64,000 nucleotides of DNA, taken from NCBI RefSeq assembly GCF_022788655.1, contig NZ_CP084951.1:806001-870000 (forward strand). Reading direction: 5' to 3'. Source of the DNA: Sulfitobacter indolifex (GTDB lineage: Bacteria; Pseudomonadota; Alphaproteobacteria; Rhodobacterales; Rhodobacteraceae). The translations under genes were made by a program, and so were the position numbers. Below the pieces are notes generated by a model, which did no database searches, was not told where the DNA came from, and was given only the letters and a program-made list of their open reading frames with translations. This document shows, piece by piece, positions 53,991 to 62,540 of this stretch. Within the stretch, counting starts at the first letter, position 1, and every line of letters starts with the position of its first letter.

Positions 53991-55099
53991 TTCAATCAGT
54001 CCTCGACAGTCGCCAGATGAGCCTCAGCAGCCTATCTGAGAGAAGCGGTCTGAGTAAGTCCGAAATCTCGGCAATTCTGAACCGTGACCGAGCGCCTGAC
54101 AACGACGAGCTACTTGCTCTCGCTCAAACTCTCCATGTTCCGCCTCACGCCTTGTTTGCTGAAATCGCACCGCAGCTTTCGCTTGTCCCCGACTTTCGCA
54201 AGGCAAACCCTGCCCCGTCATTGATGCCAGACGGAGTGATCGGCGCCATTTCATATGTGGAACGGCTATCGCAATCTCTTGTTGCGCTTGATGTTGATCT
54301 TTCTACTAATCAGCGGCTTACCAAATACACTGGCGATCTCACCAGGAAGAACGCCGCCAAACTCGCAAAGGAATGGCGATCTGAGTGGGGCTTGGAATTC
54401 TCAGATCAACTTGAGATGAAGAGTGCCCACAAAGTCTATGCCCATCTGCGCGACTTCATCGAAGGGCTTGGCGTATTCGTAATCCATCGTAGGTTTGATA
54501 CTGACCTATATTCTGGAGCATATCTCAAGGTAGGCGATGGGCCGCACACGATCCTGATCAATACAGGCGGGTCGAGTAAAGCGAGGAAGCTGTTCACGCT
54601 GGCGCATGAGTTTTGCCATGTCTTGCTGGGGAAAACAGGTGTCTCGAATGCCTCTGTGCTAAAGAACAAAATCGAGACCTTTTGTAATCATTTCGCAGCC
54701 TATTTGCTGGTTCCCACGATCGGTTTGAAACAAACGATCTTGAAATTTCGATACACCCCAAAAACGAACTGGAACCATATCCGTTTGTTGGCCGGTAATA
54801 TCGGCGTGAGCTTGCAGTGCATCGCTCTGCGGCTCGTCGATATAGGCGTTTGGTCGGGGTCAGACTATGGCGCTTGGATGGGGCAGTACGCTGGTGTAAC
54901 GCCCAAGGAGGATACTGAAGACCCACCGGGCGGTTCTGGCGGCAAAGACAACTCAATTCAAACGAAACGAACGCAATACGGCATGTCGCTGATAAGAGCT
55001 GTCTCGACTGCAAAACGTGAAGGTCTGCTCGACAAATTTGACGTTTATCGGCTCATTGGGTTGAAGCCGAAATATCAAGCCGAAGTCTTGGGGGTGTAG
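53972..55099 (+). CDS. XRE-ImmA/IrrE-type regulator: HTH plus zinc metallopeptidase
   Basis: A 375-residue protein. An N-terminal Cro/C1 HTH (LDSRQMSLSSLSERSGLSKSEISAILNRDR, residues 10-40) is followed by a linker and an ImmA/IrrE-type metallopeptidase domain with the zinc motif in TLAHEFCHVLLG (HEFCH near 212-216). A long C-terminal part follows with a Gly-rich acidic patch (EDTEDPPGGSGGK). Such HTH-peptidase proteins often control their own operon and cut a repressor or toxin. The gene is followed 4 bases later by a PIN-like protein; the two read as a toxin-antitoxin-style pair, with this one as the antitoxin/regulator (inference). Confidence 0.85.
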   Translation: MSSVHSLQSVLDSRQMSLSSLSERSGLSKSEISAILNRDRAPDNDELLALAQTLHVPPHALFAEIAPQLSLVPDFRKANPAPSLMPDGVIGAISYVERLSQSLVALDVDLSTNQRLTKYTGDLTRKNAAKLAKEWRSEWGLEFSDQLEMKSAHKVYAHLRDFIEGLGVFVIHRRFDTDLYSGAYLKVGDGPHTILINTGGSSKARKLFTLAHEFCHVLLGKTGVSNASVLKNKIETFCNHFAAYLLVPTIGLKQTILKFRYTPKTNWNHIRLLAGNIGVSLQCIALRLVDIGVWSGSDYGAWMGQYAGVTPKEDTEDPPGGSGGKDNSIQTKRTQYGMSLIRAVSTAKREGLLDKFDVYRLIGLKPKYQAEVLGV

Positions 55100-55103
55100 T
55101 GAC

Positions 55104-55559
55104 TTGCCCCAGAACAAGGTGTTGGATGCTGAGTACCTGATTGATCTCAACGGTGTAGAAGAAGCCCTATCCACGCAAAGCAATTTCATTCGTGACACGT
55201 TCGTAGACGCATTGGCAGACGGTCGCCTGAGGATCGTCAAGCGGACAAGCAAGGAACTCAAGGATTGCGACGATGATCTCTACTCGGAGTATCAGCAGAT
55301 CGGGACGAAACGCTATATAACGCCGAAGGTAGCAGAACAGAGCATCCAAGCGGACCTCATCGTAGATCATGGGGGCAGCCTCCTGGGTGGATTTCCACCT
55401 GAGGACCGCTTCGAGAATATCGCAATCTGTCTTTCGCAGGGCCTGAAGATGGTCAGCGCCGGAAAGCCACTGAAAGACTACAGAGCGATTGGCAAGAAGT
55501 GTAAATTGAACGGATTTACGGCAATGACGCTTGCTGAGTTCGCCCAAGAGATCGGTTGA
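55104..55559 (+). CDS. PIN-like (DUF4411-type) protein paired with the HTH-metallopeptidase
   Basis: A 151-residue protein from a TTG start at 55104, four bases after the stop of the regulator. The opening NKVLDAEYLIDLNGVEE resembles the first acidic strand of PIN nucleases (D8). Further acidic positions lie in RTSKELKDCDDDLY and PPEDRFENIAICLSQ, and the end has LAEFAQEI. PIN-fold proteins of this size next to an XRE-ImmA gene are commonly annotated DUF4411 and taken as RNase toxins. The match is by pattern and gene context, not full-length similarity, so the toxin role is inference. Confidence 0.65.
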   Translation: MPQNKVLDAEYLIDLNGVEEALSTQSNFIRDTFVDALADGRLRIVKRTSKELKDCDDDLYSEYQQIGTKRYITPKVAEQSIQADLIVDHGGSLLGGFPPEDRFENIAICLSQGLKMVSAGKPLKDYRAIGKKCKLNGFTAMTLAEFAQEIG

Positions 55560-55961
55560 ATATGAGGTGATCTTTTCGGCTCCCAGCGTAAACTGTCTGT
55601 CTTCTCACTTGCTCCTGCCCACCGAAGTTTTTGGTTAAAAAATGTCTTCGGGGTATCACGTGTACCATCCGCTCGATTCCCCCCCCCCTGGCCCGCTGAG
55701 CGTCCCCGTGATCACCTCAAGACCACCGGGAGCCACCCAATTGGTAACCCTGGATACTTCGCGGCCTGATACCTCAGATTTATTCCCAGCGCAGTCATCG
55801 TCTGCAAGGCACCACGTTACTTTCGTCGCCCCGCATAAAGGCCTGCGTCCCGTTGGAAAAAGGTTCGTTCACATCCCCGTTGCAAGCGTCTCTGTCGGGC
55901 TTGTGAATTTCACTTCATAGGTGTTGGGTAGCAGACTTGGTCTTTTTGAAGGTGGGCAGAT
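55560..55961. other. Noncoding stretch before the HNH gene
   Basis: About 400 bases without a supportable gene. A plus-strand frame of 92 codons (55642-55920) is Pro/Ser-rich with no start signal and no family resemblance. The stretch contains a run of ten C at 55680-55689. I checked it for a tmRNA-like T-arm end and found none convincing. Confidence 0.45.
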
Positions 55962-56852
55962 TTGAAACCAATCGATGACGACGGGAACGAGATCGACGCT
56001 GAGTTCGGCCTCGCGGCTATTCCAGGTGGCTTTGAGATCATTTTTGAGTCTGGCGGTGGCTCAACGGGAGGTAGGCCTCGACGGAACACCGGGTACGCTG
56101 AGGGAATACGCATCATGTTGCAGCGCATGGGAGGTGAGGGTTTTTTGCTCACCGACGTGCTGATTGCCAGTGGCCCGCAGATTGGTCGGCCAGACAACGA
56201 ACGCCGTCTCGAAATTGATAACTTTCGCCTTCCGCTGAGGCTTTCTCGCGGAACTGATGTAGAAGAACTCCGAAGGGCAATCGGAAGGGGTTCTGCCGCC
56301 TTCGAAAACGCTTCTGGCAACGGGGGATACCCTCACAAAAAGATCGCTTTCAGGTTTCAAATAGATGCACCCTCTCACTGGTCGGTTGGTCAACTCGCAA
56401 GGGCGCTATCCACACCACCAGCCCAAGCACCGACGAGTGACCCTTCAGAATTGCAGCGGCGTGTTCGGAGGGCGTTGGCAAGAGTGCGTGTAGAAGAGCG
56501 CCTCGGAAACTCACCACCGCCACCGGGGCAAAGCACTGTCCCCAAAAGCAGCGCTACTTCACAACGATACCTGCGCGACCCGCAAGTGATTGCTTGGGTT
56601 CTCGAAAAAGCGATTGGGCACTGTGAAGCGTGCAAAGGCCCTGCGCCGTTCAAGCGTCCAAATGGTGAACCGTTTTTGGAGGTTCATCATGTGAGGCCTC
56701 TTAACGAGGGAGGCCCCGATACCATCGACAATGCTGCAGCGTGTTGTCCCAACTGTCATCGTAATCTTCACTCAGGAAAAGACCGCCAAGCACTGCGCGA
56801 AAAATTAATAAAGACCGTCCCGCGTCTGAAAGACTATCCTGCGGTTCCTTGA
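55962..56852 (+). CDS. HNH endonuclease with unusual N-terminal domain
   Basis: A 296-residue protein from TTG 55962, with AAGGTG seven bases upstream supporting this start. The C-terminal HNH nuclease has CEACKGPAP, FLEVHHVRPLNEGGPDTIDN and CCPNCHRNLH, with both CxxC zinc pairs (about 218-275). The N-terminal 145 residues contain FEIIFESGGGSTGGRPRRNTGYAEGIRIML and HKKIAFRFQI; the pattern recalls the N-terminal head of ScoMcrA-like restriction enzymes that cut modified DNA, but I cannot confirm that. A Pro-rich linker joins the two. No methylase is adjacent, which fits a type IV restriction or phage-defence enzyme (inference). Confidence 0.82.
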   Translation: MKPIDDDGNEIDAEFGLAAIPGGFEIIFESGGGSTGGRPRRNTGYAEGIRIMLQRMGGEGFLLTDVLIASGPQIGRPDNERRLEIDNFRLPLRLSRGTDVEELRRAIGRGSAAFENASGNGGYPHKKIAFRFQIDAPSHWSVGQLARALSTPPAQAPTSDPSELQRRVRRALARVRVEERLGNSPPPPGQSTVPKSSATSQRYLRDPQVIAWVLEKAIGHCEACKGPAPFKRPNGEPFLEVHHVRPLNEGGPDTIDNAAACCPNCHRNLHSGKDRQALREKLIKTVPRLKDYPAVP

Positions 56853-56989
56853 TATTTGGTTTCCCGAAGTTCTTGATCTGTCCATCAGGGTATACCTTAT
56901 CGGTCAACTTGAGGTTTCGCGAATAGCTGACCAAATTATTGCGAGATTTATCTGATCGAGGAGGAGAGGGGGTAATTCAAGCTTCAGCA
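56853..56989. other. Gap after the HNH gene
   Basis: A short AT-rich gap between convergent genes. I see no clear terminator and no gene. Confidence 0.3.
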
Positions 56990-57079
56990 TCAGGCATAGA
57001 AAGCAAGGGATATGAGCAGTACGGCTACGGAGCTGTATCCGATCATAAGGGTGAGGTCTGCTTTCCAGTGGCGTTTCAT
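56990..57079 (-). CDS. Possible 29-aa membrane peptide
   Basis: ATG at 57079, with GGAG six bases upstream, opens a 29-residue peptide with a basic head (MKRHWK) and one hydrophobic helix (LMIGYSSVAVLLISLAFYA). The frame stays open upstream to a TTG at 57202 that begins directly after the stop of the next gene. It has the form of a small type I toxin or membrane regulator peptide, but nothing else supports that. Confidence 0.35.
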   Translation of the reverse strand: MKRHWKADLTLMIGYSSVAVLLISLAFYA

Positions 57080-57202
57080 TCTTGGCTCCAATGCTGATGC
57101 TGTGGAGCCATTGTTGAACGGAATTAAGGCAATAATTGGCGGTCGGTGTGGCCATAACTTGCCGAAGCGGTGGTTTGCTTCCCATCGGTTCGACCTTCTC
57201 AA

Positions 57203-57607
57203 TTAGGGGCGTGAGGCGGACTGGGTTTCGACTCTCCCTTTGCGCATAGGCTGGTCCAGCATGAGGCCCCAACTGGCTGATCCCCATTCGCTATCTTTTG
57301 TAGCATCGGCCATGAGTGAGGTGTTGAACTGATAAGTGAAGGTCTGCCCGTCTACCGTGATTTCTAGTACATCCCCCAGCTGCGGGCTGAAGGCAAAGTC
57401 AAAGCAATCGTGTGTATTCAAGTCGGAAGCGACCTTAGCTTTGAGTAAGTCACTTGCAGCCTCTGTTGAATGTTCTGGCGGCGGCTCAAACGAGCCAACT
57501 ACATGTAGACTGGGGCGGTCCGATGGGCGGAAGAGTTCCCAATAGTTATCTTCTGGGATTTCGTCCCCGCATGTACATAATTTGATGTGTTTGTCTGCAA
57601 TGCACAT
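57203..57607 (-). CDS. Small Cys-containing protein, family unknown
   Basis: A 134-residue protein from ATG 57607, with AGGTG upstream. The head MCIADKHIKLCTCGDEIP has three cysteines, followed by a mixed acidic body (SDLNTHDCFDFAFSPQLGDV) and a beta-like part (LEITVDGQTFTYQFN). No membrane segment and no signal peptide are seen. No family was recognised. It stands alone on the minus strand between the HNH gene and a long noncoding stretch. Confidence 0.6.
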   Translation of the reverse strand: MCIADKHIKLCTCGDEIPEDNYWELFRPSDRPSLHVVGSFEPPPEHSTEAASDLLKAKVASDLNTHDCFDFAFSPQLGDVLEITVDGQTFTYQFNTSLMADATKDSEWGSASWGLMLDQPMRKGRVETQSASRP

Positions 57608-57640
57608 TTCTATCACCTGTCCGGTCTGTGGGCGATGCAT

Positions 57641-58262
57641 CAGTGTTTACGATGCCTGGAGGAGGTCAGGTTACTGCACCCCGATGGTGAGGCAAGCACA
57701 TAGGCATGAGGGTATCATCTCTTGGTTTAATCCGGTGGATGGTAGGGGAGGGCGAGTGCCACCCCGGGGTCCCCCGTTCCCGTATACAGCTCCGATCACA
57801 GATATGGTGGAAAGCTTGTCAACTTAGGTTGCGCGTTCGGCCCGGGTGGTTTCGATACTTGAGCGATGTCGCTCTGTTTTCAGGGTAGGTTCCGGTAGGG
57901 GTGGGGTCGTAGCACGAGTTCTGCATTTTGCTGTTTGGCAGCGAAGGTCGGCAGTGAGCCCTCTTTGACCGATGCCGCGCGATGTATGAACGGCAGCTTT
58001 TGATGGTGCGGCCAGAAACGTGACAAAACTGACGGCAATTTTGCTAGGGGCTTGTGGCACAAGATTTTTCAACGATTTCGGTTGATCATAGCGCGGAGAC
58101 AAAAAAGACCGTTTTTGGCGTGTAGGTTCTGTCAGGGGGTTTGTGTCCGGAATGCGGTGCCGCTGCTGCCGATCATCGACCGGCAGCTTTCATGACGTTG
58201 CAGGATAGGATTCTTTTTTTTGCGGTAAGAATAAGCGGGCAGCCTTTTCCCGGCTGCGCCGA
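57641..58262. repeat. 620-bp noncoding mosaic with dispersed-repeat fragments
   Basis: No gene can be supported. The stretch holds one copy of a diverged dispersed repeat (TTTCGATACTTGAGCGAT at 57850-57867 and the following CAGGGTAGGTTCC) whose partner is at 62900. It also has one copy of the short motif AAAAAGACCGTTTTT near 58107, and several GC-rich inverted pieces such as CCGCTGCTGCC / CGGCAGC. It looks like accumulated fragments of mobile or repeated DNA. Confidence 0.55.
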
Positions 58263-60086
58263 CTAAGGGCCGGTAGTCGGTAACTGGCGGAGCCGGTTAC
58301 ATGCTACGTCCTCACCGCCATAGCAAGACCTCAGTAAGAGGCCAAAAACCTCGTCATCGACACTTCCAGTCTGCTCAATCATTGCATCTGCCGCAAGCAA
58401 GCACCCCTGCAAGTCTCCGGTCCGACACCCTTGCTTATACAGCGAAAGACCGCGCATGCTATCGCCGTCTACGCCAAAGCCATTGGATATCATGTAACCG
58501 AGCATAGTGCAGCCACCTGCATGCCCACCTTCGCAGCCTTTTGTATAAAGTGCGACAGCCTTGTTAGCATCGGTCACCACTCCTGTACCGTCACGGTAGC
58601 TCGTTCCGAGATTCGTGCAGCCTCGCGGATCACCTCCGGTACACCCCTTCTCCGATAAGTCAGCGGCGCGAACAAAATCGCGCGCAACTCCTCGGCCGGT
58701 AAAGTAAGAAAGCCCGAGGCTCGTGCAGCCAGCCGGGTCTCCATTATCGCATCCACGCTGGAACATCGCAGAAGACTTCTCGATCTCCTCTCGTGTTGCA
58801 CCCGGCATGTCGAGCGCCGTGCCGAAGTTTGTGCAGCCTATAGCGAAACCGGCTCCGCAAGCTGAAGAAAACAGACGCTTCGCCTCTTCAACGTCCTTGG
58901 GATAACCTTGACCGACCAAAAGCATCGTGCCGAGGTTGTTGCAGGCGGTTGGATCACCCCGGTGACAGCCAATCTCAAAACGCCACGCTGCCTCACGTGG
59001 GTTCCTCTCCACACCAATTCCGTTCATCAATGACATGCCCAGATTTGTGCACCCCGGAGCCTGACCGGCTTCGCAACTTCTCTGCCATAGCCGCACGGCA
59101 GTCGCGTCATCAATGCCGTGAAGGCGATTTGCCACGCCCAGGCATTCCGCCGTTACTCCCGCCTCGCAGGCTCGCGCCAGATAGGAGATCTGCCGTTCCT
59201 CATCATCTGTTAGTCGGGCAAAGTCGTCGCAGATATCAGCTGGGAAGAACTCGCAGAGGGTATCATTGAGCTTTGCGCGTCCATCAGGTTCGAACGAAAA
59301 TGTGCTGTCGAGGATAAAGCTGCCAGCAAAAATTATGACAGCTCCGACTAAGGCAATCTGCTGACCTGGTGCTTCTTCCACATTTAACCAGGTTTTCAGC
59401 CCCGTCTGAGCGAACAACCGTATTAGCCAAGTACCTAAGCAATATGCCCAAGCCCAAGCCGAAGTAAGAAAGGTTGAAAAAAAGAAGATCGCGTACGGTG
59501 AAACGACGGCCACCATTTCCACAGCCGCAATCCTGTCCGCTCCGCTGACTGGATCACCAAACAGCAAGGTGAATCCACGGATGCCCAAGAAAATGATCAG
59601 GGCGGTCAAAACAGCATCCAGCACCAGAACACATAATTGGACCAAAATTGAGTGCTCGCGTTTGAACACTTCCAACACTTTTCGTGTTTGAAATAGAGAT
59701 ACAAAATCTGGGATTACATTAACTGCCGCACCCAACGCCAGTACCTGCCAAAGCGGAAGCGAAGTAGCCACTCTATCCGTCAGTACGCCGAGCACTGGTT
59801 CAAACAGCATCCAAATCGCGCCAACGGCTAGGACCGAAGCCACAGCAGACCTTACGAAACAGTGCCACGAGAAGTGTTTTTCACCAAACCAGTAGTCGAA
59901 CAGGTTGCAGAAGTGGATAGTCCATGTTGCCTCAGTCTTCTGCCCGCTGAGAAACTGGGTTAGCACTGCCTTTTTCGTTGGCGAGAGATGTGATGTTCCG
60001 AAGGCCACGACAGTGTAAAAGATCGCGGCCACAATGAAGGACCAACCCAAAATACTGACCAGCAAAGTGTATGCGTCGTTCAACAT
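58263..60086 (-). CDS. Polytopic membrane protein with Cys-paired Sel1-like repeats
   Basis: A 607-residue protein in two parts. Residues 1-255 hold five or six membrane helices (about 8-30, 78-100, 108-128, 142-168, 184-212, 232-250). Residues 285-600 are about nine Sel1-like repeats of about 36 residues, for example CEAGQAPGCTNLGMSLMNG and CTGGDPRGCTNLGTSYRDG. Each repeat carries two cysteines eight or so residues apart, as in the Helicobacter cysteine-rich (Hcp) proteins where they form disulfides; that would place the tail in the periplasm. If six helices are real, the tail would instead face the cytoplasm. A membrane-bound Sel1 scaffold of this form is not one I recognise. Confidence 0.82.
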   Translation of the reverse strand: MLNDAYTLLVSILGWSFIVAAIFYTVVAFGTSHLSPTKKAVLTQFLSGQKTEATWTIHFCNLFDYWFGEKHFSWHCFVRSAVASVLAVGAIWMLFEPVLGVLTDRVATSLPLWQVLALGAAVNVIPDFVSLFQTRKVLEVFKREHSILVQLCVLVLDAVLTALIIFLGIRGFTLLFGDPVSGADRIAAVEMVAVVSPYAIFFFSTFLTSAWAWAYCLGTWLIRLFAQTGLKTWLNVEEAPGQQIALVGAVIIFAGSFILDSTFSFEPDGRAKLNDTLCEFFPADICDDFARLTDDEERQISYLARACEAGVTAECLGVANRLHGIDDATAVRLWQRSCEAGQAPGCTNLGMSLMNGIGVERNPREAAWRFEIGCHRGDPTACNNLGTMLLVGQGYPKDVEEAKRLFSSACGAGFAIGCTNFGTALDMPGATREEIEKSSAMFQRGCDNGDPAGCTSLGLSYFTGRGVARDFVRAADLSEKGCTGGDPRGCTNLGTSYRDGTGVVTDANKAVALYTKGCEGGHAGGCTMLGYMISNGFGVDGDSMRGLSLYKQGCRTGDLQGCLLAADAMIEQTGSVDDEVFGLLLRSCYGGEDVACNRLRQLPTTGP

Positions 60087-60409
60087 TTACAAGTTCACGC
60101 CTGGAGTTCCGGAGACATCGTTCTGCTTATCATTCTCCTGTTGTTTACCTGGATGCAACGCATGGTGGACTAACAAGCTATCATCATACTGCTTCGCTCG
60201 GCTTTCAATATACTCCAAGAAAGAGGCACCGCGGCTAGTTGGCCCAAAACTCAGACGTTTCTGTCACAGGCGAAAACGACCGTTTTTGCCTAGTCTTTCA
60301 AGCTTTTGAAGTGCCATACATTAGTAGGCCGGTGAAGAACGTGCGTTCGAGGTAGGGTTATGCTATGATCAAAATTAGCTTGTATGAACTATTAGCTAAG
60401 GAAATCTCC
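60087..60409. promoter_or_regulatory. Divergent control region of the Sel1 protein and the secreted pair
   Basis: A 320-base gap holding no gene. It must carry promoters for the minus-strand Sel1 gene and the plus-strand secreted protein. A hairpin at 60268-60291 (AGGCGAAAAC / GTTTTTGCCT, one G-T pair, then AGTCTTTC) sits in the middle; a terminator shape between divergent genes is unusual. The hairpin contains one copy of the AAAACGACCGTTTTT motif that recurs at 58107 and 62660. Confidence 0.5.
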
Positions 60410-61087
60410 ATGCGGACCCGATTTTTTTTCAGCTTCTTAGCTTTCTGGATTTGCTCTACGTCGGTTGGGTTAGCCGACTCGCACAATTTTTCGCGTCATT
60501 GGCATACACACCTTTGGGTTTGGGAACACTCAGATGTCGAAGTAAATGTATACCATTTGCCGAATGGAACCATCCGTGGGATCGGTCGTTTTTCGAATGG
60601 ATTGCAAACGATTGATAGAAAGTATGCACTAGGAATCTTTGTTGAGACTGCTGCGGGTGAAGTTTGGCATATGATTATCAACGAAAGGGTTCCTCCTAGC
60701 GGAGCTGGGGGAACCCAGGTTAAGTGGAAATCAGACGAAATGCTGATATCTGGTGAGGTGCTAAATGTTTATGCAGAAGCAAAAATCCTTAACAAACAGA
60801 GCGGGACTTTCGGCCTCACTGTAAAATGTAAGTACGGCGAACAAGAAACCAAGTGTAAGTGGCCGAAGCCATTCTATGAGAAGGAGAAAGGTAACCTCCT
60901 TGCTAAGTACGCTGCTGCAACTGAGAAGGGCAAAGTCGATATCTGCGCAGGCTTCGAGCCAAGGGCATGGAATACTGTATATACGGGAAACTGGACAGAG
61001 TGTGACTCAGCAACAGGGGTTATTTCGGAGCAAAGTAAGTCGCTTGAAAGACCAATCCCAAAATGCCCAGCGTGTGCAATAGAATGA
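60410..61087 (+). CDS. Secreted protein of unknown family (225 aa)
   Basis: Starts at ATG 60410 with AGGA seven bases upstream; an in-frame ATG at 60365 would spoil the signal peptide. The signal MRTRFFFSFLAFWICSTSVGLA is followed by a Trp/His-rich segment (HNFSRHWHTHLWVWEHSDVEV), a beta-rich middle and a C-terminus with four to six cysteines (VDICAGFEP..., WTECDSATG, CPACAIE), suggesting disulfides in the periplasm. No known domain. It is read with the next secreted protein 38 bases downstream, away from the Sel1 membrane protein. Confidence 0.75.
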   Translation: MRTRFFFSFLAFWICSTSVGLADSHNFSRHWHTHLWVWEHSDVEVNVYHLPNGTIRGIGRFSNGLQTIDRKYALGIFVETAAGEVWHMIINERVPPSGAGGTQVKWKSDEMLISGEVLNVYAEAKILNKQSGTFGLTVKCKYGEQETKCKWPKPFYEKEKGNLLAKYAAATEKGKVDICAGFEPRAWNTVYTGNWTECDSATGVISEQSKSLERPIPKCPACAIE

Positions 61088-61124
61088 TGGGTAAGCTAAA
61101 TCAACGCGAAAGAGGAACCTGACC

Positions 61125-62540
61125 ATGGCCTTACAATTCTTCCTTAGAGTAGTGGCAGGTTTCTTGCATGTTCTATTGCGATGTGTAGCCCAAAGTCGCG
61201 TACTTTTCCTATGTGCGTTACTGGCATTCGCAGCACCCCCCGCACATGCGCAATTTGATACTGGAACCATGGGTGCTTTGTTAGTATCTGCAGGCCCCAT
61301 TGTTGACGATGCTATCGAGAAAGCGGGGAACGAGGGGGATTATATTACGTTTCGCATCGCCAGCGAATTGAAGCTTCTCATTGAAGGGATGAGGTTGGCC
61401 GGAAATGATCTACTCAATCGGACGTTCACTGAACTTGATGACAGCCAACAGCAGGTATTTCAGAACCTGCGTGTTACGCTTGAAGGATTGCAAGAAGGTG
61501 TGGCAATGCAGGTATCTGAGATACGTGCAGGTATCGACCAAATGCATCAGATATCCAATGACTGGCAGTTTGCGGGTCCAACTGTGTTACGAAGCTCGCC
61601 TGCCATTCAAGCTCCAACGAACTCTGAAAATGTCTTTATTGTCTTTCGAGGCCTATCGCTCGACACCGCGAACCCCCGCCTGACAGTAGGAGAAAGAGAC
61701 TTAGAGCGTGTCCAGTTAGAGCAGAATGAGGCAACATTTCTGTTGCCGACGGAGCTTTTATCTTTCGACCAGACAACCGTCGGCCTGTTGCGTGGAACGC
61801 TTGTTCTAACTACCCAATCTTGTGCGTTCCTAAAGTTTAGATGCAAGAGCAACGAAATTGCGTTCGAATACGTGCTTATGACACTTCCAAAGATTGTCGC
61901 CAAGGTCACAGTAATGGCAACGACTGTAGCAGAGGAACGCGTTTATGAGAATCGCGAACGATATAGACAGTTCGGATTTTCATCAGGTGACCAGACGAAA
62001 TGGAATTCCCGAACCTTCACCCAAGGCCCTCACGCACCTGGCTGGTTCATTGATACTGATAGCGTGATAAGTAGGTCTCGAATTGTGCCGTGTCCCGTTT
62101 CAAGTTTTCTAGCTGTATCTCAGTGCCCAAACGGGAAGTACAACGAGCCAGCACAATTTGGCCGTAATGGCGACGCATCGATCCAATCACCTTTGCCGAC
62201 TGGCTTCTCTGTGAAAATACGTGCAAAAGGTTACGTTAAAAATTTTTCAACAAAGGCCGGTGAGCGTCGTATCAATGTCTTTTGGAAAGAATTTAAGTTG
62301 GAAAAGCAACGCTCCAACGAAGCTCCGGTGTCACAAGAAATAGCGTGGGGCAAATCAACAGACTGGCAGTTTCCGCTCAGTACCGAAGCGGTCAGGATCG
62401 AAATTGCAAGCTTCGACGGCACGACATACGTAGCCTCTGGCAACGACGGGGGTAATTTTTTTGAGATTGACTACAATGCCGGGACTAAGCAACTAATCGT
62501 CAGGGCTAAACAACCAACAGACATAGCCGATCTCAATTGA
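61125..62540 (+). CDS. Secreted protein of unknown family (471 aa)
   Basis: ATG 61125 has AGGA eight bases upstream. A long signal region (MALQFFLRVVAGFLHVLLRC, then RVLFLCALLAFAAPPAHAQ) ends near residue 43. Residues 50-150 look helical and coiled-coil-like (LKLLIEGMRLAGNDLLNRTF, then EGLQEGVAMQVSEIRAGIDQM), followed by beta-rich domains and a C-terminal carbohydrate-binding-like strand pattern (VRIEIASFDGTTYVASGNDG). The plan, helical stalk plus beta head, fits an exported structural or binding protein. I recognise no family. Likely co-transcribed with the preceding secreted gene. Confidence 0.78.
   Translation: MALQFFLRVVAGFLHVLLRCVAQSRVLFLCALLAFAAPPAHAQFDTGTMGALLVSAGPIVDDAIEKAGNEGDYITFRIASELKLLIEGMRLAGNDLLNRTFTELDDSQQQVFQNLRVTLEGLQEGVAMQVSEIRAGIDQMHQISNDWQFAGPTVLRSSPAIQAPTNSENVFIVFRGLSLDTANPRLTVGERDLERVQLEQNEATFLLPTELLSFDQTTVGLLRGTLVLTTQSCAFLKFRCKSNEIAFEYVLMTLPKIVAKVTVMATTVAEERVYENRERYRQFGFSSGDQTKWNSRTFTQGPHAPGWFIDTDSVISRSRIVPCPVSSFLAVSQCPNGKYNEPAQFGRNGDASIQSPLPTGFSVKIRAKGYVKNFSTKAGERRINVFWKEFKLEKQRSNEAPVSQEIAWGKSTDWQFPLSTEAVRIEIASFDGTTYVASGNDGGNFFEIDYNAGTKQLIVRAKQPTDIADLN

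Noticed and set aside
55642..55920. 92-codon Pro/Ser-rich frame before the HNH gene
   Set aside because: Low-complexity composition, no start signal and no resemblance to any family.
55560..55961. Possible tmRNA or tRNA-like end around the C-run
   Set aside because: No acceptor stem, T-arm or CCA end could be built.
57824..58102. 92-codon minus-strand frame in the repeat mosaic
   Set aside because: Composition and overlap with the dispersed repeat suggest noncoding; no start signal.
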